From Clostridiales bacterium (GTDB lineage Bacteria; Bacillota; Clostridia; Christensenellales; CAG-138), in assembly GCA_019416935.1 (NCBI GenBank), contig DXWI01000015.1, positions 1 to 57,017 on the forward strand: DNA of 57,017 nt, read 5' to 3'. Within the stretch, counting starts at the first letter, position 1. Every line of letters begins with the position of its first letter. The translations under genes were made by a program, and so were the position numbers. Shown here in pieces: positions 36,192-43,700 of this stretch. The notes below the pieces were generated by a model. That model ran no database searches, had not been told where the DNA came from, and saw only the letters and a program-made list of their open reading frames with translations.

Positions 36192-36316
36192 TCCCTTGTC
36201 ACGCATGGCCATCCGTGACCGATGTGCAATTATTTACAGGCGAACGCAAAAATGCGTTCGCTTTCTGCATTTTTGCGTTCCCCTGTTCGGTTGGAGCACC
36301 CCATCGCGACCCGCAG
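36084..36316 (+). repeat. Conserved 3' module of the cassette, copy 1
   Basis: From the C-terminal codons through the 3' tail this matches 46662-46885, differing by my count at about four positions plus a 9-base in-frame deletion in the other copy. It contains GTCACG/CGTGAC and CGAACGCA/TGCGTTCG hairpins. Similarity stops abruptly after CGACCCGCAG. Confidence 0.8.
36241..36266 (+). terminator. Hairpin in the cassette tail, copy 1
   Basis: CGAACGCA (36241-36248), loop AAAA, TGCGTTCG (36253-36260), followed by CTTTCT: a plausible though T-poor terminator. Confidence 0.5.
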
Positions 36317-36344
36317 ACTCGTCCTCCCATCAAGCGCGTTCTTC

Positions 36345-36373
36345 TTGACTTTCGCCCCTTGGCTGCGTATACT
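36345..36373 (+). promoter_or_regulatory. Promoter of the GNAT-methyltransferase pair
   Basis: TTGACT (36345-36350), 17-base spacer, TATACT (36368-36373), 30 bases before the TTG start. Confidence 0.75.
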
Positions 36374-36402
36374 TTTCAAAAACGATCGGGGAGGGGTTTA
36401 TC

Positions 36403-36960
36403 TTGCGGTATGATATCGCTGAAAACACGCTTGAAACGGAACGCCTGCTGCTGCGGCCGTTCCGGCTTGAGGACGCCGAGGCGGTTGCGTTTTTTTGCGA
36501 CAGCGAACCGGTCTACCGGCGCACGCTGAACCTGCCGCATCCCTATACGGCGGACTGCGCTAGGCGCTGGATCGGCGGCCACGCGGAAAACTTTCGATCC
36601 GGCCGCTTCTATGAATATGCCGTGACCGGCCGGGCGGACGGTTGTTTGTACGGCTGCGTGGGGCTTTCGCACGACGCGGCGCACCACAACGGCGAGCTGG
36701 GCTACTGGTTCGGTGAGCCGCACTGGGGGCAGGGCTATGCAACCGAGGCGGCGGCAGCGCTGATCGATTTTGCGTTTTCCGTCAAGGACTACCATCGGGT
36801 TTACGCAGGCCACTTTGCGGGCAACCCGGCCTCCGGCCGCGTGATGCAGAAGTGCGGCATGCGATTCGAGGGCATCCAAAGGGAGCATGTGTGCAAGGAC
36901 GGCGCCTATGTGGACGTGGTTTGCTACGCGATCTTAAAGCAGGAATGGAGGGGCGTATGA
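36403..36960 (+). CDS. GNAT acetyltransferase (RimJ/RimL type)
   Basis: A 185-residue N-acetyltransferase. It begins LETERLLLRPFRLEDAEAV, typical of the Acetyltransf_3/RimJ group, with the acetyl-CoA-binding region GYWFGEPHWGQGYATEAAAALIDFAF and the C-terminal NPASGRVMQKCGMRFEG. The substrate could be a protein N-terminus or a small molecule. The TTG at 36403 is preceded by GGAGGGG. Its stop overlaps the next ATG (ATGA). Confidence 0.88.
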   Translation: MRYDIAENTLETERLLLRPFRLEDAEAVAFFCDSEPVYRRTLNLPHPYTADCARRWIGGHAENFRSGRFYEYAVTGRADGCLYGCVGLSHDAAHHNGELGYWFGEPHWGQGYATEAAAALIDFAFSVKDYHRVYAGHFAGNPASGRVMQKCGMRFEGIQREHVCKDGAYVDVVCYAILKQEWRGV

Positions 36961-37754
36961 CCGATAGTAAACCACAGGATCTGAACCGGCAGCGCGTCAA
37001 CGAGCTGTATGCCTCCGGTGCGGAGGATACGCGCCTGACGCACAGCCGCGCCGCACAGGTCGAGTTCCTGACCACGATGCGCGTGCTGAACGACTATGTG
37101 CGCGCCGGCATGCGCGTGCTCGATCTTGGCGCGGCGACCGGCGCGTACACGCTGCCGCTGCTCGAACTGGGCTGCACGGTGGATGCGGTGGAGCTTTCCG
37201 AGACGAACGCCGCCATACTGGAGCAAAGGCTCTCCGGCCGTCCCGGCGGGCGCGTCTTTCGCGGGAGCGCTGCATCGCTCGATGCTTTTCCAGACGGCGG
37301 CTATGACATCGTGCTCAACTTTGGGCCGATGTATCATATCTTCGATACGGCGGAGCGAGACCGGTGCATCCGGGAGTCGCGCCGCGTATGCCGGGCGGAC
37401 GGCCAGCTGTTCTTTGCGTTCATCTCCAACGACATGGTGCCGCTGACCGAGTGCCAGTACCGCGACTTTTTCCATCCCGACACGCCGTGCACATACGATC
37501 ACGAAACCTTTCAGGTGGACAACGATCCGTTCGTATTCTATACGCTCGATCAGATGCGCTCGATGCTCGCCGCCGGCGGCCTCGCCATCGAGCGGGAGAT
37601 CGCTTCCGACGGAGTGAGCGAGCTGATGGCAGCCGAGATCAACGCCATGAGCGATGAGAGCTACGCCGAATATCTGCGCTATCACTACTATTGCTCTGAG
37701 AAACCGGAAATGCTCGGCCGCAGCAACCATCTGCTCTTTGTTTGCAGTTCATAA
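36957..37754 (+). CDS. Class I SAM-dependent methyltransferase
   Basis: A 265-residue methyltransferase with motif I VLDLGAATGAYTLPLLELG near residue 55, the acidic residue after beta2 (VDAVELSE), and motif IV YDIVLNFGPMYHIFD. The substrate is not evident. Translationally coupled to the acetyltransferase, suggesting a joint modification role; ends at a strong bidirectional terminator. Confidence 0.88.
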   Translation: MTDSKPQDLNRQRVNELYASGAEDTRLTHSRAAQVEFLTTMRVLNDYVRAGMRVLDLGAATGAYTLPLLELGCTVDAVELSETNAAILEQRLSGRPGGRVFRGSAASLDAFPDGGYDIVLNFGPMYHIFDTAERDRCIRESRRVCRADGQLFFAFISNDMVPLTECQYRDFFHPDTPCTYDHETFQVDNDPFVFYTLDQMRSMLAAGGLAIEREIASDGVSELMAAEINAMSDESYAEYLRYHYYCSEKPEMLGRSNHLLFVCSS

Positions 37755-37756
37755 CG

Positions 37757-37790
37757 AGCCGGCAGCGGGATTCCCTTCCTGCTGCCGGCT
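37757..37790. terminator. Bidirectional terminator
   Basis: AGCCGGCAGC (37757-37766) pairs with GCTGCCGGCT (37781-37790) between convergent genes. Confidence 0.8.
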
Positions 37791-37797
37791 TTCCCGT

Positions 37798-38691
37798 TTA
37801 TACGCGCGCGTTCACAGCCGTGTGCACGGTAATCGACCAGTGGTAAACGCCCGTCTCCCCCGCCGCAAGGCGAAGCAGGGACGGCTGCTGTTCCAGATCC
37901 TCCCGCACGCCGCTGCGCGCCGGCAGAGAGCACCAAGGCTCGATGCAGACGAACGGCGCCTTCGTATGCGGCGGCTGCCAAACGGCAAGGTACGGCATGT
38001 CCGGGCTCATAACGGTCACGGCATGGCCGTCGCGCGCCGCAAGCAGCGTGACCGTGCGCGCCGTATCGGTAAGCAGCAGGGTGTCCGCATCAAACAGGCT
38101 GTGCCGAAGCGGCAGCATGCCGCCGGATTCCAGCGGAAGCGGGTCGCTCTGTTCGAGAATGAAGCAATCCCTGCTCAAGAGGATGCTGCGCGGCGCGCAG
38201 GGCGCGCGAAATTGCAGCGCATACTCCTCAAACCGCAGCCCGTCCGTCAGCGGCACGCGAAAGCCCGGATGTGCGCCGAGGCCAAAATACATGGTCTTGT
38301 CGTCGCGGTTCTCGACCGTGAAGGCAACGACCAGCGTATCGCCCTCCAGGCGATAACCGACGCAAAAGCGAAAACGGAACGGATACATACCGAGCGTTTT
38401 TTCGCTCTCCCGCAGCTGTAACACAACGGATTCCGGCGTTTGCTCCGCCGTCTGAAACGTGCTGCTTGGCGCAAACCCGTGGATCGGCAGGCGGTATTCC
38501 TCGCCGCGGTACATATATATCCCGCCGGTCAACCGCCCGACATAGGGAAAGAGCACCGGCGCGCTGCGCCGCCACAGGGCCGGGTCGCCCTGCCAGAGGA
38601 CCTCCGTCCCGTCCGCACCGCGAAGCGACCTGAGCTCCGCCCCCTGCGCCGAAACCTGCGCGCGCAGTCTGCCGTTGTTCAACTCGTACAA
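37798..38691 (-). CDS. Aldose 1-epimerase family protein (LacX-like)
   Basis: A 297-residue galactose-mutarotase-fold protein: AQVSAQGAELRSLRGADGTEVLWQGDPALW, FPYVGRLTGG, PIHGFAPSSTF (catalytic His), LGAHPGFRVPL and the C-terminal IEPWCSLPAR (Glu region). It probably acts on a sugar or sugar phosphate. The TTG at 38691 is chosen because GGGAG precedes it and the fold starts there; upstream open codons include the promoter. Confidence 0.87.
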   Translation of the reverse strand: MYELNNGRLRAQVSAQGAELRSLRGADGTEVLWQGDPALWRRSAPVLFPYVGRLTGGIYMYRGEEYRLPIHGFAPSSTFQTAEQTPESVVLQLRESEKTLGMYPFRFRFCVGYRLEGDTLVVAFTVENRDDKTMYFGLGAHPGFRVPLTDGLRFEEYALQFRAPCAPRSILLSRDCFILEQSDPLPLESGGMLPLRHSLFDADTLLLTDTARTVTLLAARDGHAVTVMSPDMPYLAVWQPPHTKAPFVCIEPWCSLPARSGVREDLEQQPSLLRLAAGETGVYHWSITVHTAVNARV

Positions 38692-38733
38692 ACCAATCTC
38701 TCCCTTCCATCCGGTTTTCGCATCTCTGCTGCC

Positions 38734-38762
38734 ATGATACCGCCCGGCACGATTGCCGTCAA
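38734..38762 (-). promoter_or_regulatory. Promoter of the epimerase gene
   Basis: Minus strand TTGACG (38757-38762), 17-base spacer, TATCAT (38734-38739). Confidence 0.65.
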
Positions 38763-38787
38763 GCGCCCGATTCCAGGCAATCGGCTC

Positions 38788-38816
38788 TTGCGGGCTGCCG
38801 TTACGCCGTTTATAAT
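38788..38816 (+). promoter_or_regulatory. Promoter of the DUF362 gene
   Basis: TTGCGG (38788-38793), 17-base spacer, TATAAT (38811-38816), 36 bases before the ATG. Confidence 0.7.
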
Positions 38817-38852
38817 ATTGTTCATAGGATGAAAGCATTTGGAGGACATGGC

Positions 38853-39983
38853 ATGGAACAGGCAAAGGTCTATTTTACGGATTTTCGAACGGTTGCGTTC
38901 GGTGACGGGCTCCCCACCAAGCTGCAAAAGCTCATCCGGCGCGCCGGCATCGACGCGATCGACATGGAGGGCAAGTTTGTCGCCATCAAGATCCACTTTG
39001 GAGAGCTCGGCAATATCAGCTACCTGCGGCCAAACTATGCAAAGGCGGTCGTCGATCTCGTGCGGCAGCTCGGCGGCAAGCCCTTTTTGACCGATTGCAA
39101 CACCATGTACCCCGGCAGCCGCAAAAACGCGCTCGAGCATCTTGCGTGCGCGTGGGAAAACGGGTTCACGCCGCTGTCGGCCGGCTGCCCGATCCTGATC
39201 GCGGACGGGCTCAAAGGAACGGATGACATTGCCGTGCCGGTCGTGGGCGGCGAATATATTGAAGAGGCGCGCATCGGCCGCGCTATCATGGACGCGGATG
39301 TGTTCATCAGCCTCACGCACTTCAAGGGCCATGAGGCAACCGGCTTTGGCGGCGCGATCAAGAACATCGGCATGGGCTGCGGTTCCCGGGCCGGCAAGAA
39401 GGCGCAGCACACGAACGGGCGGCCCCATATCGATCGCTTGCGCTGTCGCGGCTGCCGCCGCTGTGAGCGGGAATGTGCAAACGAAGGTCTGGTCTTTGAC
39501 GAGGATACCCGGAAGATGACCGTGGACGGCGGCAACTGCGTCGGTTGCGGCCGCTGTCTGGGCGCGTGCAACTTTGACGCGATTTCGTTCCGGGAGGATG
39601 CCGCCGTGCGCGATCTCAACTGCCGCATGGCCGAGTACGCCAAGGCCGTGCTGGACGGACGGCCGCATTTTCATGTTTCTCTGGTTGTGGACGTATCGCC
39701 CAACTGCGATTGCCACGGCGAGAACGACGCGCCGATTCTGCCCGATATCGGCATGTTCGCCTCTTTCGATCCGCTCGCACTCGATCAGGCCTGTGCGGAC
39801 GCCTGCCTGTCCGCCGCGCCAATGCCGAACAGCCAGCTCTCCGACAACCTGAAAAAGGCGGGCTTTGTGGATCACCACGATCATTTCAAAAATTCCACGC
39901 CGGAATCCGAATGGAGAAGCTGCCTCGAGCACGCGGAAAAGATTGGTCTCGGCAGCCGCAAGTACACGCTGATCCGGGTATAA
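38853..39983 (+). CDS. DUF362 protein with two 4Fe-4S motifs
   Basis: A 376-residue protein of the DUF362 family. The N-terminal part (VAIKIHFGELGNISYLRPNYAKAVVDLV, LTDCNTMYPGSR) and ISLTHFKGHEATGFGGAIKNIGMGCGSRAGK are characteristic. Two ferredoxin motifs follow: CRGCRRCERECAN and CVGCGRCLGACNF, each C-x2-C-x2-C-x3-C. It probably moves electrons in an unknown reaction. GGAGG lies 7 bases before the ATG at 38853. It ends just before element copy 2. Confidence 0.9.
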   Translation: MEQAKVYFTDFRTVAFGDGLPTKLQKLIRRAGIDAIDMEGKFVAIKIHFGELGNISYLRPNYAKAVVDLVRQLGGKPFLTDCNTMYPGSRKNALEHLACAWENGFTPLSAGCPILIADGLKGTDDIAVPVVGGEYIEEARIGRAIMDADVFISLTHFKGHEATGFGGAIKNIGMGCGSRAGKKAQHTNGRPHIDRLRCRGCRRCERECANEGLVFDEDTRKMTVDGGNCVGCGRCLGACNFDAISFREDAAVRDLNCRMAEYAKAVLDGRPHFHVSLVVDVSPNCDCHGENDAPILPDIGMFASFDPLALDQACADACLSAAPMPNSQLSDNLKKAGFVDHHDHFKNSTPESEWRSCLEHAEKIGLGSRKYTLIRV

Positions 39984-40018
39984 CCAGAACCGCCGCAGCT
40001 TTTTGGATGCACATGGCA

Positions 40019-40051
40019 ACAGCGGGCGCCCAACAATGGGCGCTCGCTGTG
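40019..40051. repeat. Left direct repeat: hairpin flanking element copy 2
   Basis: ACAGCGGGCGCCC, loop AACAAT, GGGCGCTCGCTGT: a 13-bp stem with one G-T pair. It recurs at 40256-40288 with two base differences and is unrelated to the hairpin around copy 1. Confidence 0.8.
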
Positions 40052-40052
40052 C

Positions 40053-40254
40053 AGGCCGTCAGAAAACTCTGTTTTTTGACGGGGCTTCTGCTGTGGCAGG
40101 GATACACTTGCAGGTTTGACGCGGCAAACCTGCAAGCAAAGTGTCAAAAGCACCGCGCAGGTCGCTGCTTTTGACGGATTTTATGGTTCTTTCTGCGCAA
40201 TTCTCGTGCACGAACCGACGGAGCGGTTCGCATCGTCACTTTTTTGACAAGCTG
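40053..40254 (-). mobile_element. 202-bp structured intergenic element, copy 2 (inverted)
   Basis: Reverse complement of 4572-4773 at about 91% identity with no gaps by eye. The internal stems GTCAAAAGCA/TGCTTTTGAC and CTTGCAGGTTTG/CAAACCTGCAAG are unchanged; here CGAACCG/CGGTTCG is also perfect. It lies between convergent genes, as copy 1 does. No protein is encoded. Confidence 0.75.
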
Positions 40255-40255
40255 G

Positions 40256-40288
40256 ACAGCGGGCGCCCAACAATGAGCGCCCGCTGTG
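40256..40288. repeat. Right direct repeat: hairpin flanking element copy 2
   Basis: ACAGCGGGCGCCC, loop AACAAT, GAGCGCCCGCTGT; one C-A mismatch in the stem. Ten bases from the mgtC stop. Confidence 0.8.
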
Positions 40289-40297
40289 GTTGTTTCC

Positions 40298-41020
40298 TTA
40301 CGACTCTCCCGTAAACGAAACGCTGAGGATGTCGCTGTTGCCCTGCAGCATGGCCAGCAGCTCTTGAAAATCGAACCGCATGCTCACCCGCAGCGTTACG
40401 CGGTAGGTGACCGTTCCGTTGCTGTTGCGTCCGGCGCTGCTGTTGGTGGACTGCACGCCCCATTCCTGAAACCGCTGGAGCAGCCAGTCCCGGCACGCGT
40501 CGTTGTCCTTTGCCACGATCGTCACCGTATTGGTCGAATATGCGTCGCTGCCGACGGTAAACCGGTGCATGAGGATTTGCAGCAGCACGACCAGACCGGT
40601 GGTAAAGAAGCCGACGTAATACAGGCCTGCGCCAATCGCCATGCCGATGGCAGACGTGGCCCAGATGCCCGCCGCGGTCGTCAAGCCTTTGATAGAGCTG
40701 CCATGCTTGAAGATCACACCCGCGCCGAGAAAGCCGATGCTGCAAACGACCTGCGCGGCGATGCGGCCCGGATCCGCCTCGCCATACCCGGAAACGGTCT
40801 GGCCGCCCAAGCCCGCGAAGGCGTATTTGCTCAGGATCATGAAAACCGCCGCCGTGCAGCAGACGATGCAGTGCGTGCGGATTCCCGCCTCCTTGAACCG
40901 TCTGGATCGCTCGAACCCGACGGCAGCCCCGCACAGGCACGCCGCGGCAATGCGGACAAAGAATGCCAACTGCCATTGCCATGGAAGCGCAACGCCGATC
41001 TCATCAAACAGTGCGGTCAT
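40298..41020 (-). CDS. MgtC/SapB family membrane protein
   Basis: A 240-residue membrane protein with four to five N-terminal helices carrying the MgtC pattern: RIAAACLCGAAVGFERSRRFKEAGIRTH, GFLGAGVIFKHGSSIKGLTTAAGIWATSAIGMAIG. The C-terminal soluble part (VTIVAKDNDACRDWLLQRF...) resembles the ACT-like domain. MgtC proteins relate to Mg2+ limitation and membrane ATPase control. GGAGG precedes the ATG at 41020. Confidence 0.9.
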   Translation of the reverse strand: MTALFDEIGVALPWQWQLAFFVRIAAACLCGAAVGFERSRRFKEAGIRTHCIVCCTAAVFMILSKYAFAGLGGQTVSGYGEADPGRIAAQVVCSIGFLGAGVIFKHGSSIKGLTTAAGIWATSAIGMAIGAGLYYVGFFTTGLVVLLQILMHRFTVGSDAYSTNTVTIVAKDNDACRDWLLQRFQEWGVQSTNSSAGRNSNGTVTYRVTLRVSMRFDFQELLAMLQGNSDILSVSFTGES

Positions 41021-41076
41021 ACCGTTTTCCTCCTTCCGATGCGAACGCCCCGGCATGCCGGCGCTTCGCTGTCGAT

Positions 41077-41106
41077 ATTATATACAGCCGGCGCGAGTCC
41101 CGTCAA
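41077..41106 (-). promoter_or_regulatory. Promoter of mgtC
   Basis: Minus strand TTGACG (41101-41106), 18-base spacer, TATAAT (41077-41082). No magnesium riboswitch is visible in the short leader. Confidence 0.7.
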
Positions 41107-41246
41107 GCAGCGCGGCCACGCCGGATTTCCCGGCCTTGCCGCAAACGGTGCTGGTTATGCTTGCCGAAGGCCGGCTGCCGCTATAATATGCAGGCAACGG
41201 CCCCAATATCAGAACCGTTCCGCAATCTGCGGCGCGCCGATCGCTG

Positions 41247-41275
41247 TTGACTGCCAACCAAAAAGCCTGTATGCT
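41247..41275 (+). promoter_or_regulatory. Promoter of nagA
   Basis: TTGACT (41247-41252), 17-base spacer, TATGCT (41270-41275). Confidence 0.65.
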
Positions 41276-41319
41276 TAAAACCGTTCCAAGCGGAAAGGGA
41301 TATGGAAGGGGATGTTTCA

Positions 41320-42498
41320 ATGCAGATATTGCATCATGCGACCGTCGTCAGCAACGGGCAGCAGCAGGAGAACGGCTTTGTCGCCGTAGAGAACGGAACG
41401 ATTGCCGCCGTCGGAACCGGACCGGTACCGGCGCGCTATGAGAACTGCCGGCAGATCGATCTTGCCGGCGCTTATCTCTGTCCCGGGTTTATCGACCCGC
41501 ACTGTCATGGGGGCGGCGGATTTGACTTTATGGACGGTACGGTGGAGGCGATCGTCGGCGCAGCCAAAGCGCATCTTAAATACGGCACCACGACCATTGC
41601 CCCAACGTCGCTGTCCAGCTCGGACGAGGCGCTGTTTGCATTTCTCAAGAACTTTCAGGCCGCAAAACAGGTGACCGAGGGCATGCCGCATTTTCTTGGC
41701 GTGCACCTAGAGGGCCCACATTTTTCGCCCGCACAGGCCGGTGCGCAGCCGCCATCGTACCTGAAGCCGCCCTCCGTTGCGTTTGCGCGGGAGGTGCTTC
41801 AGCGCAGCGAGGGCAGCCTGATCCGCTGGTCCATCGCGCCGGAACTCGACGGCGCACTCGAAACCGGCGACTATCTCTGTGCGCACGGCGTGCTCCCCTC
41901 CATCGGCCATACCGACGCGGTATACAACGATATCGTCGCGGCCGTGCAGCACGGTTATACGCACATGACGCATTTCTACTCCGGTATGTCGCAGATGCGG
42001 CGGATCAACGCGTTCCGCGTGCTGGGTGCGGTGGAGTGCGGCTACCTCATGGACGAGCTGCACATCGAGCTGATCGCGGACGGCATGCACCTGCCGCCGG
42101 AGCTGCTCCGGCTCATCCTCAAGTGCAAGCCGCACGATAAGATCACGCTGGTCACCGACAGCATGCGCGGCGCGGGCATGCCGGAGGGACCGTCCATTTT
42201 GGGTAGTTTGCAGGACGGCGTTCCCGCCATCCTCGAGGACGGCATTGCAAAGCTGCCGGATCGCTCCGCCTTTGCCGGCAGTATCGCGACGACCGACCGG
42301 CTCGTGCGCGTCATGGTCGAAAAGGCCAATCTGCCGCTCGCCGAGGCCGTGCGTATGGTCACGGAGAACACAGCGAAGCTCTACCATATCTTCGACCGCG
42401 CCGGCAGCATCGAGCAGGGCAAGCAGGCCGACCTGGTCGTGCTCGACCGGACGCTCTGCGTATTGCAGGTCTATGTGAGCGGAACGCGCGTTCGTTAG
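41320..42498 (+). CDS. nagA: N-acetylglucosamine-6-phosphate deacetylase
   Basis: Removes acetate from GlcNAc-6-P during amino-sugar or cell-wall recycling. The 392-residue amidohydrolase has PGFIDPHCHGGGGFDFMDG, the metal Glu in GVHLEGPHFSPAQAGAQPP, metal His residues in SIGHTDA and MTHFYSGMS, and the catalytic Asp in LVTDSMRGAG. AAGGGG lies 9 bases before the ATG at 41320. nagB is not adjacent, and there is no sugar transporter here. Confidence 0.92.
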   Translation: MQILHHATVVSNGQQQENGFVAVENGTIAAVGTGPVPARYENCRQIDLAGAYLCPGFIDPHCHGGGGFDFMDGTVEAIVGAAKAHLKYGTTTIAPTSLSSSDEALFAFLKNFQAAKQVTEGMPHFLGVHLEGPHFSPAQAGAQPPSYLKPPSVAFAREVLQRSEGSLIRWSIAPELDGALETGDYLCAHGVLPSIGHTDAVYNDIVAAVQHGYTHMTHFYSGMSQMRRINAFRVLGAVECGYLMDELHIELIADGMHLPPELLRLILKCKPHDKITLVTDSMRGAGMPEGPSILGSLQDGVPAILEDGIAKLPDRSAFAGSIATTDRLVRVMVEKANLPLAEAVRMVTENTAKLYHIFDRAGSIEQGKQADLVVLDRTLCVLQVYVSGTRVR

Positions 42499-42520
42499 CC
42501 GTTTTTGAAACCAAAAAGGA

Positions 42521-42553
42521 GAGGGGCGCCGCGCATTGCAGCGTCCCTCTTTC
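42521..42553 (+). terminator. nagA terminator
   Basis: GAGGGGCGC (42521-42529) pairs with GCGTCCCTC (42541-42549, one G-T pair), followed by TTTCC. Confidence 0.7.
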
Positions 42554-42708
42554 CGTCATAACAGCGCTGCCTGTTTGCGCGAACCGTTTTGCCGATCCGC
42601 ATCGACCCGTCGAAAGGGGATGATGGGAACCGCTCCGCCGGCTCATGTTCGTTTGCTGCAATCACCCGTTGCAAAAAATCGGCATATTGTGCAGCAGAGG
42701 TGATGATA

Positions 42709-43194
42709 ATGGCTGACACAACATCCGACTTTTTGCTCGTACCGATCGGTGCCCGACCCGCCGCCCGCGCCCTGCTGAGAGGGGACGCCTCCCACGCGGC
42801 GCTCCGGGGCGTTGTCAATTTCTATGCGCACCGCGGCGGAACGCTGATGATCGCAGAGGTGCGCGGCCTGCCGCATGACAGCTCGCCCTGCGCAAACAAC
42901 ATCTTCGCAATGCACATCCACACCGGCCGCAGCTGCTCCGGCACGCCCGCTTTTTCCGATGCGGGCGGGCATTTCAATCCGGATAATTGCCCGCATCCCG
43001 CGCACGCGGGGGATCTTCCGCCGCTGTTTGGCTGTCGCGGCTATGCATGGCAGGCGTTCTATACGGACCGGTTCATCGCCCGGGATATCATCGGCAGAAC
43101 CGTCATTATCCACAGCCAGCGGGACAATTTTACCACACAGCCGGCCGGCGACGCAGGCCTGCGCATCGGCTGCGGCATGATTGTGCGCGTATGA
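42709..43194 (+). CDS. Cu/Zn superoxide dismutase-like protein, no signal peptide
   Basis: A 161-residue protein of the sodC family. Metal sites are preserved: HIH, then AGGHFNPDNCPHPAHAGDLPPLF (bridging and Zn His, Zn Asp), then TVIIHSQRDNF. The closing AGDAGLRIGCGMI with its Cys, plus Cys in RSCSGTP, would form the family disulfide. There is no signal peptide, so it should be cytoplasmic, unlike most bacterial SodC. AGAGGTG lies 6 bases before the ATG at 42709. The conserved active-site Arg common in enzymes is not obvious to me, so activity is uncertain. Confidence 0.85.
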   Translation: MADTTSDFLLVPIGARPAARALLRGDASHAALRGVVNFYAHRGGTLMIAEVRGLPHDSSPCANNIFAMHIHTGRSCSGTPAFSDAGGHFNPDNCPHPAHAGDLPPLFGCRGYAWQAFYTDRFIARDIIGRTVIIHSQRDNFTTQPAGDAGLRIGCGMIVRV

Positions 43195-43238
43195 AGCTGC
43201 GGCCATCGGGTTCTGTCGGGCGACACCGATCGCGTATC

Positions 43239-43317
43239 GCGCCCGTCCGGCAGGCCGGGCCGCTCAGCAAGCCGTTCCGGCATTCGTGGGCCGCGCCCAT
43301 CCGGCAGGCCGGGCCGC
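43239..43317 (+). repeat. Pair of 25-bp G+C-rich direct repeats
   Basis: GCGCCC(G/A)TCCGGCAGGCC followed by GGGCCGC at 43239-43263 and 43293-43317, one mismatch, 54 bases apart. They lie in a gap of about 390 bases (43195-43583) with no supported gene; a CGCTCCG/CGGAGCG hairpin is at 43356-43374. Confidence 0.65.
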
Positions 43318-43583
43318 ATACGATTCCGTCCGGCGCTTTTGTGGAGATTCCTCTCCGCTCCGCAAGCCGGAGCGCCAATAGAGAAACGGGCAGTTTCCTC
43401 CCCCTTTTAAGACGTCCGGGGGAAAGCGTTCCAGACGCATGTTTTGCCCCCATTCGCCGCCCGTTCCCCTCCCGCTGCGCCATCTGCGCGCATCGTTCAA
43501 CCATGAAATTGCGCATGGGCGGAATCATCCGTACTTTTTCAGACACAATATGCTTGAACTGGTTTGAAAAAGGAAGGTGCTTT

Positions 43584-43700
43584 ATGGACAAGATCGCGCA
43601 AGTTCTCCCGGTTGTTTCGTCCCCCGCTCCCCGCTCCCGCGCCCGCACGACCGATGGGCTCCCGCAGGTCGGCAATACAAGCGGAGGGAAGCGCGCATGA
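43584..43700 (+). CDS. Possible 38-residue leader peptide of the YyaL-like gene
   Basis: A short frame starting MDKIAQVLPVVSS with AAAGGAAGG just upstream; its stop overlaps the next ATG as ATGA, so translation would be coupled. Rich in Arg, Pro and Ser; no family recognised. It may simply load ribosomes for the downstream gene. Confidence 0.45.
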   Translation: MDKIAQVLPVVSSPAPRSRARTTDGLPQVGNTSGGKRA

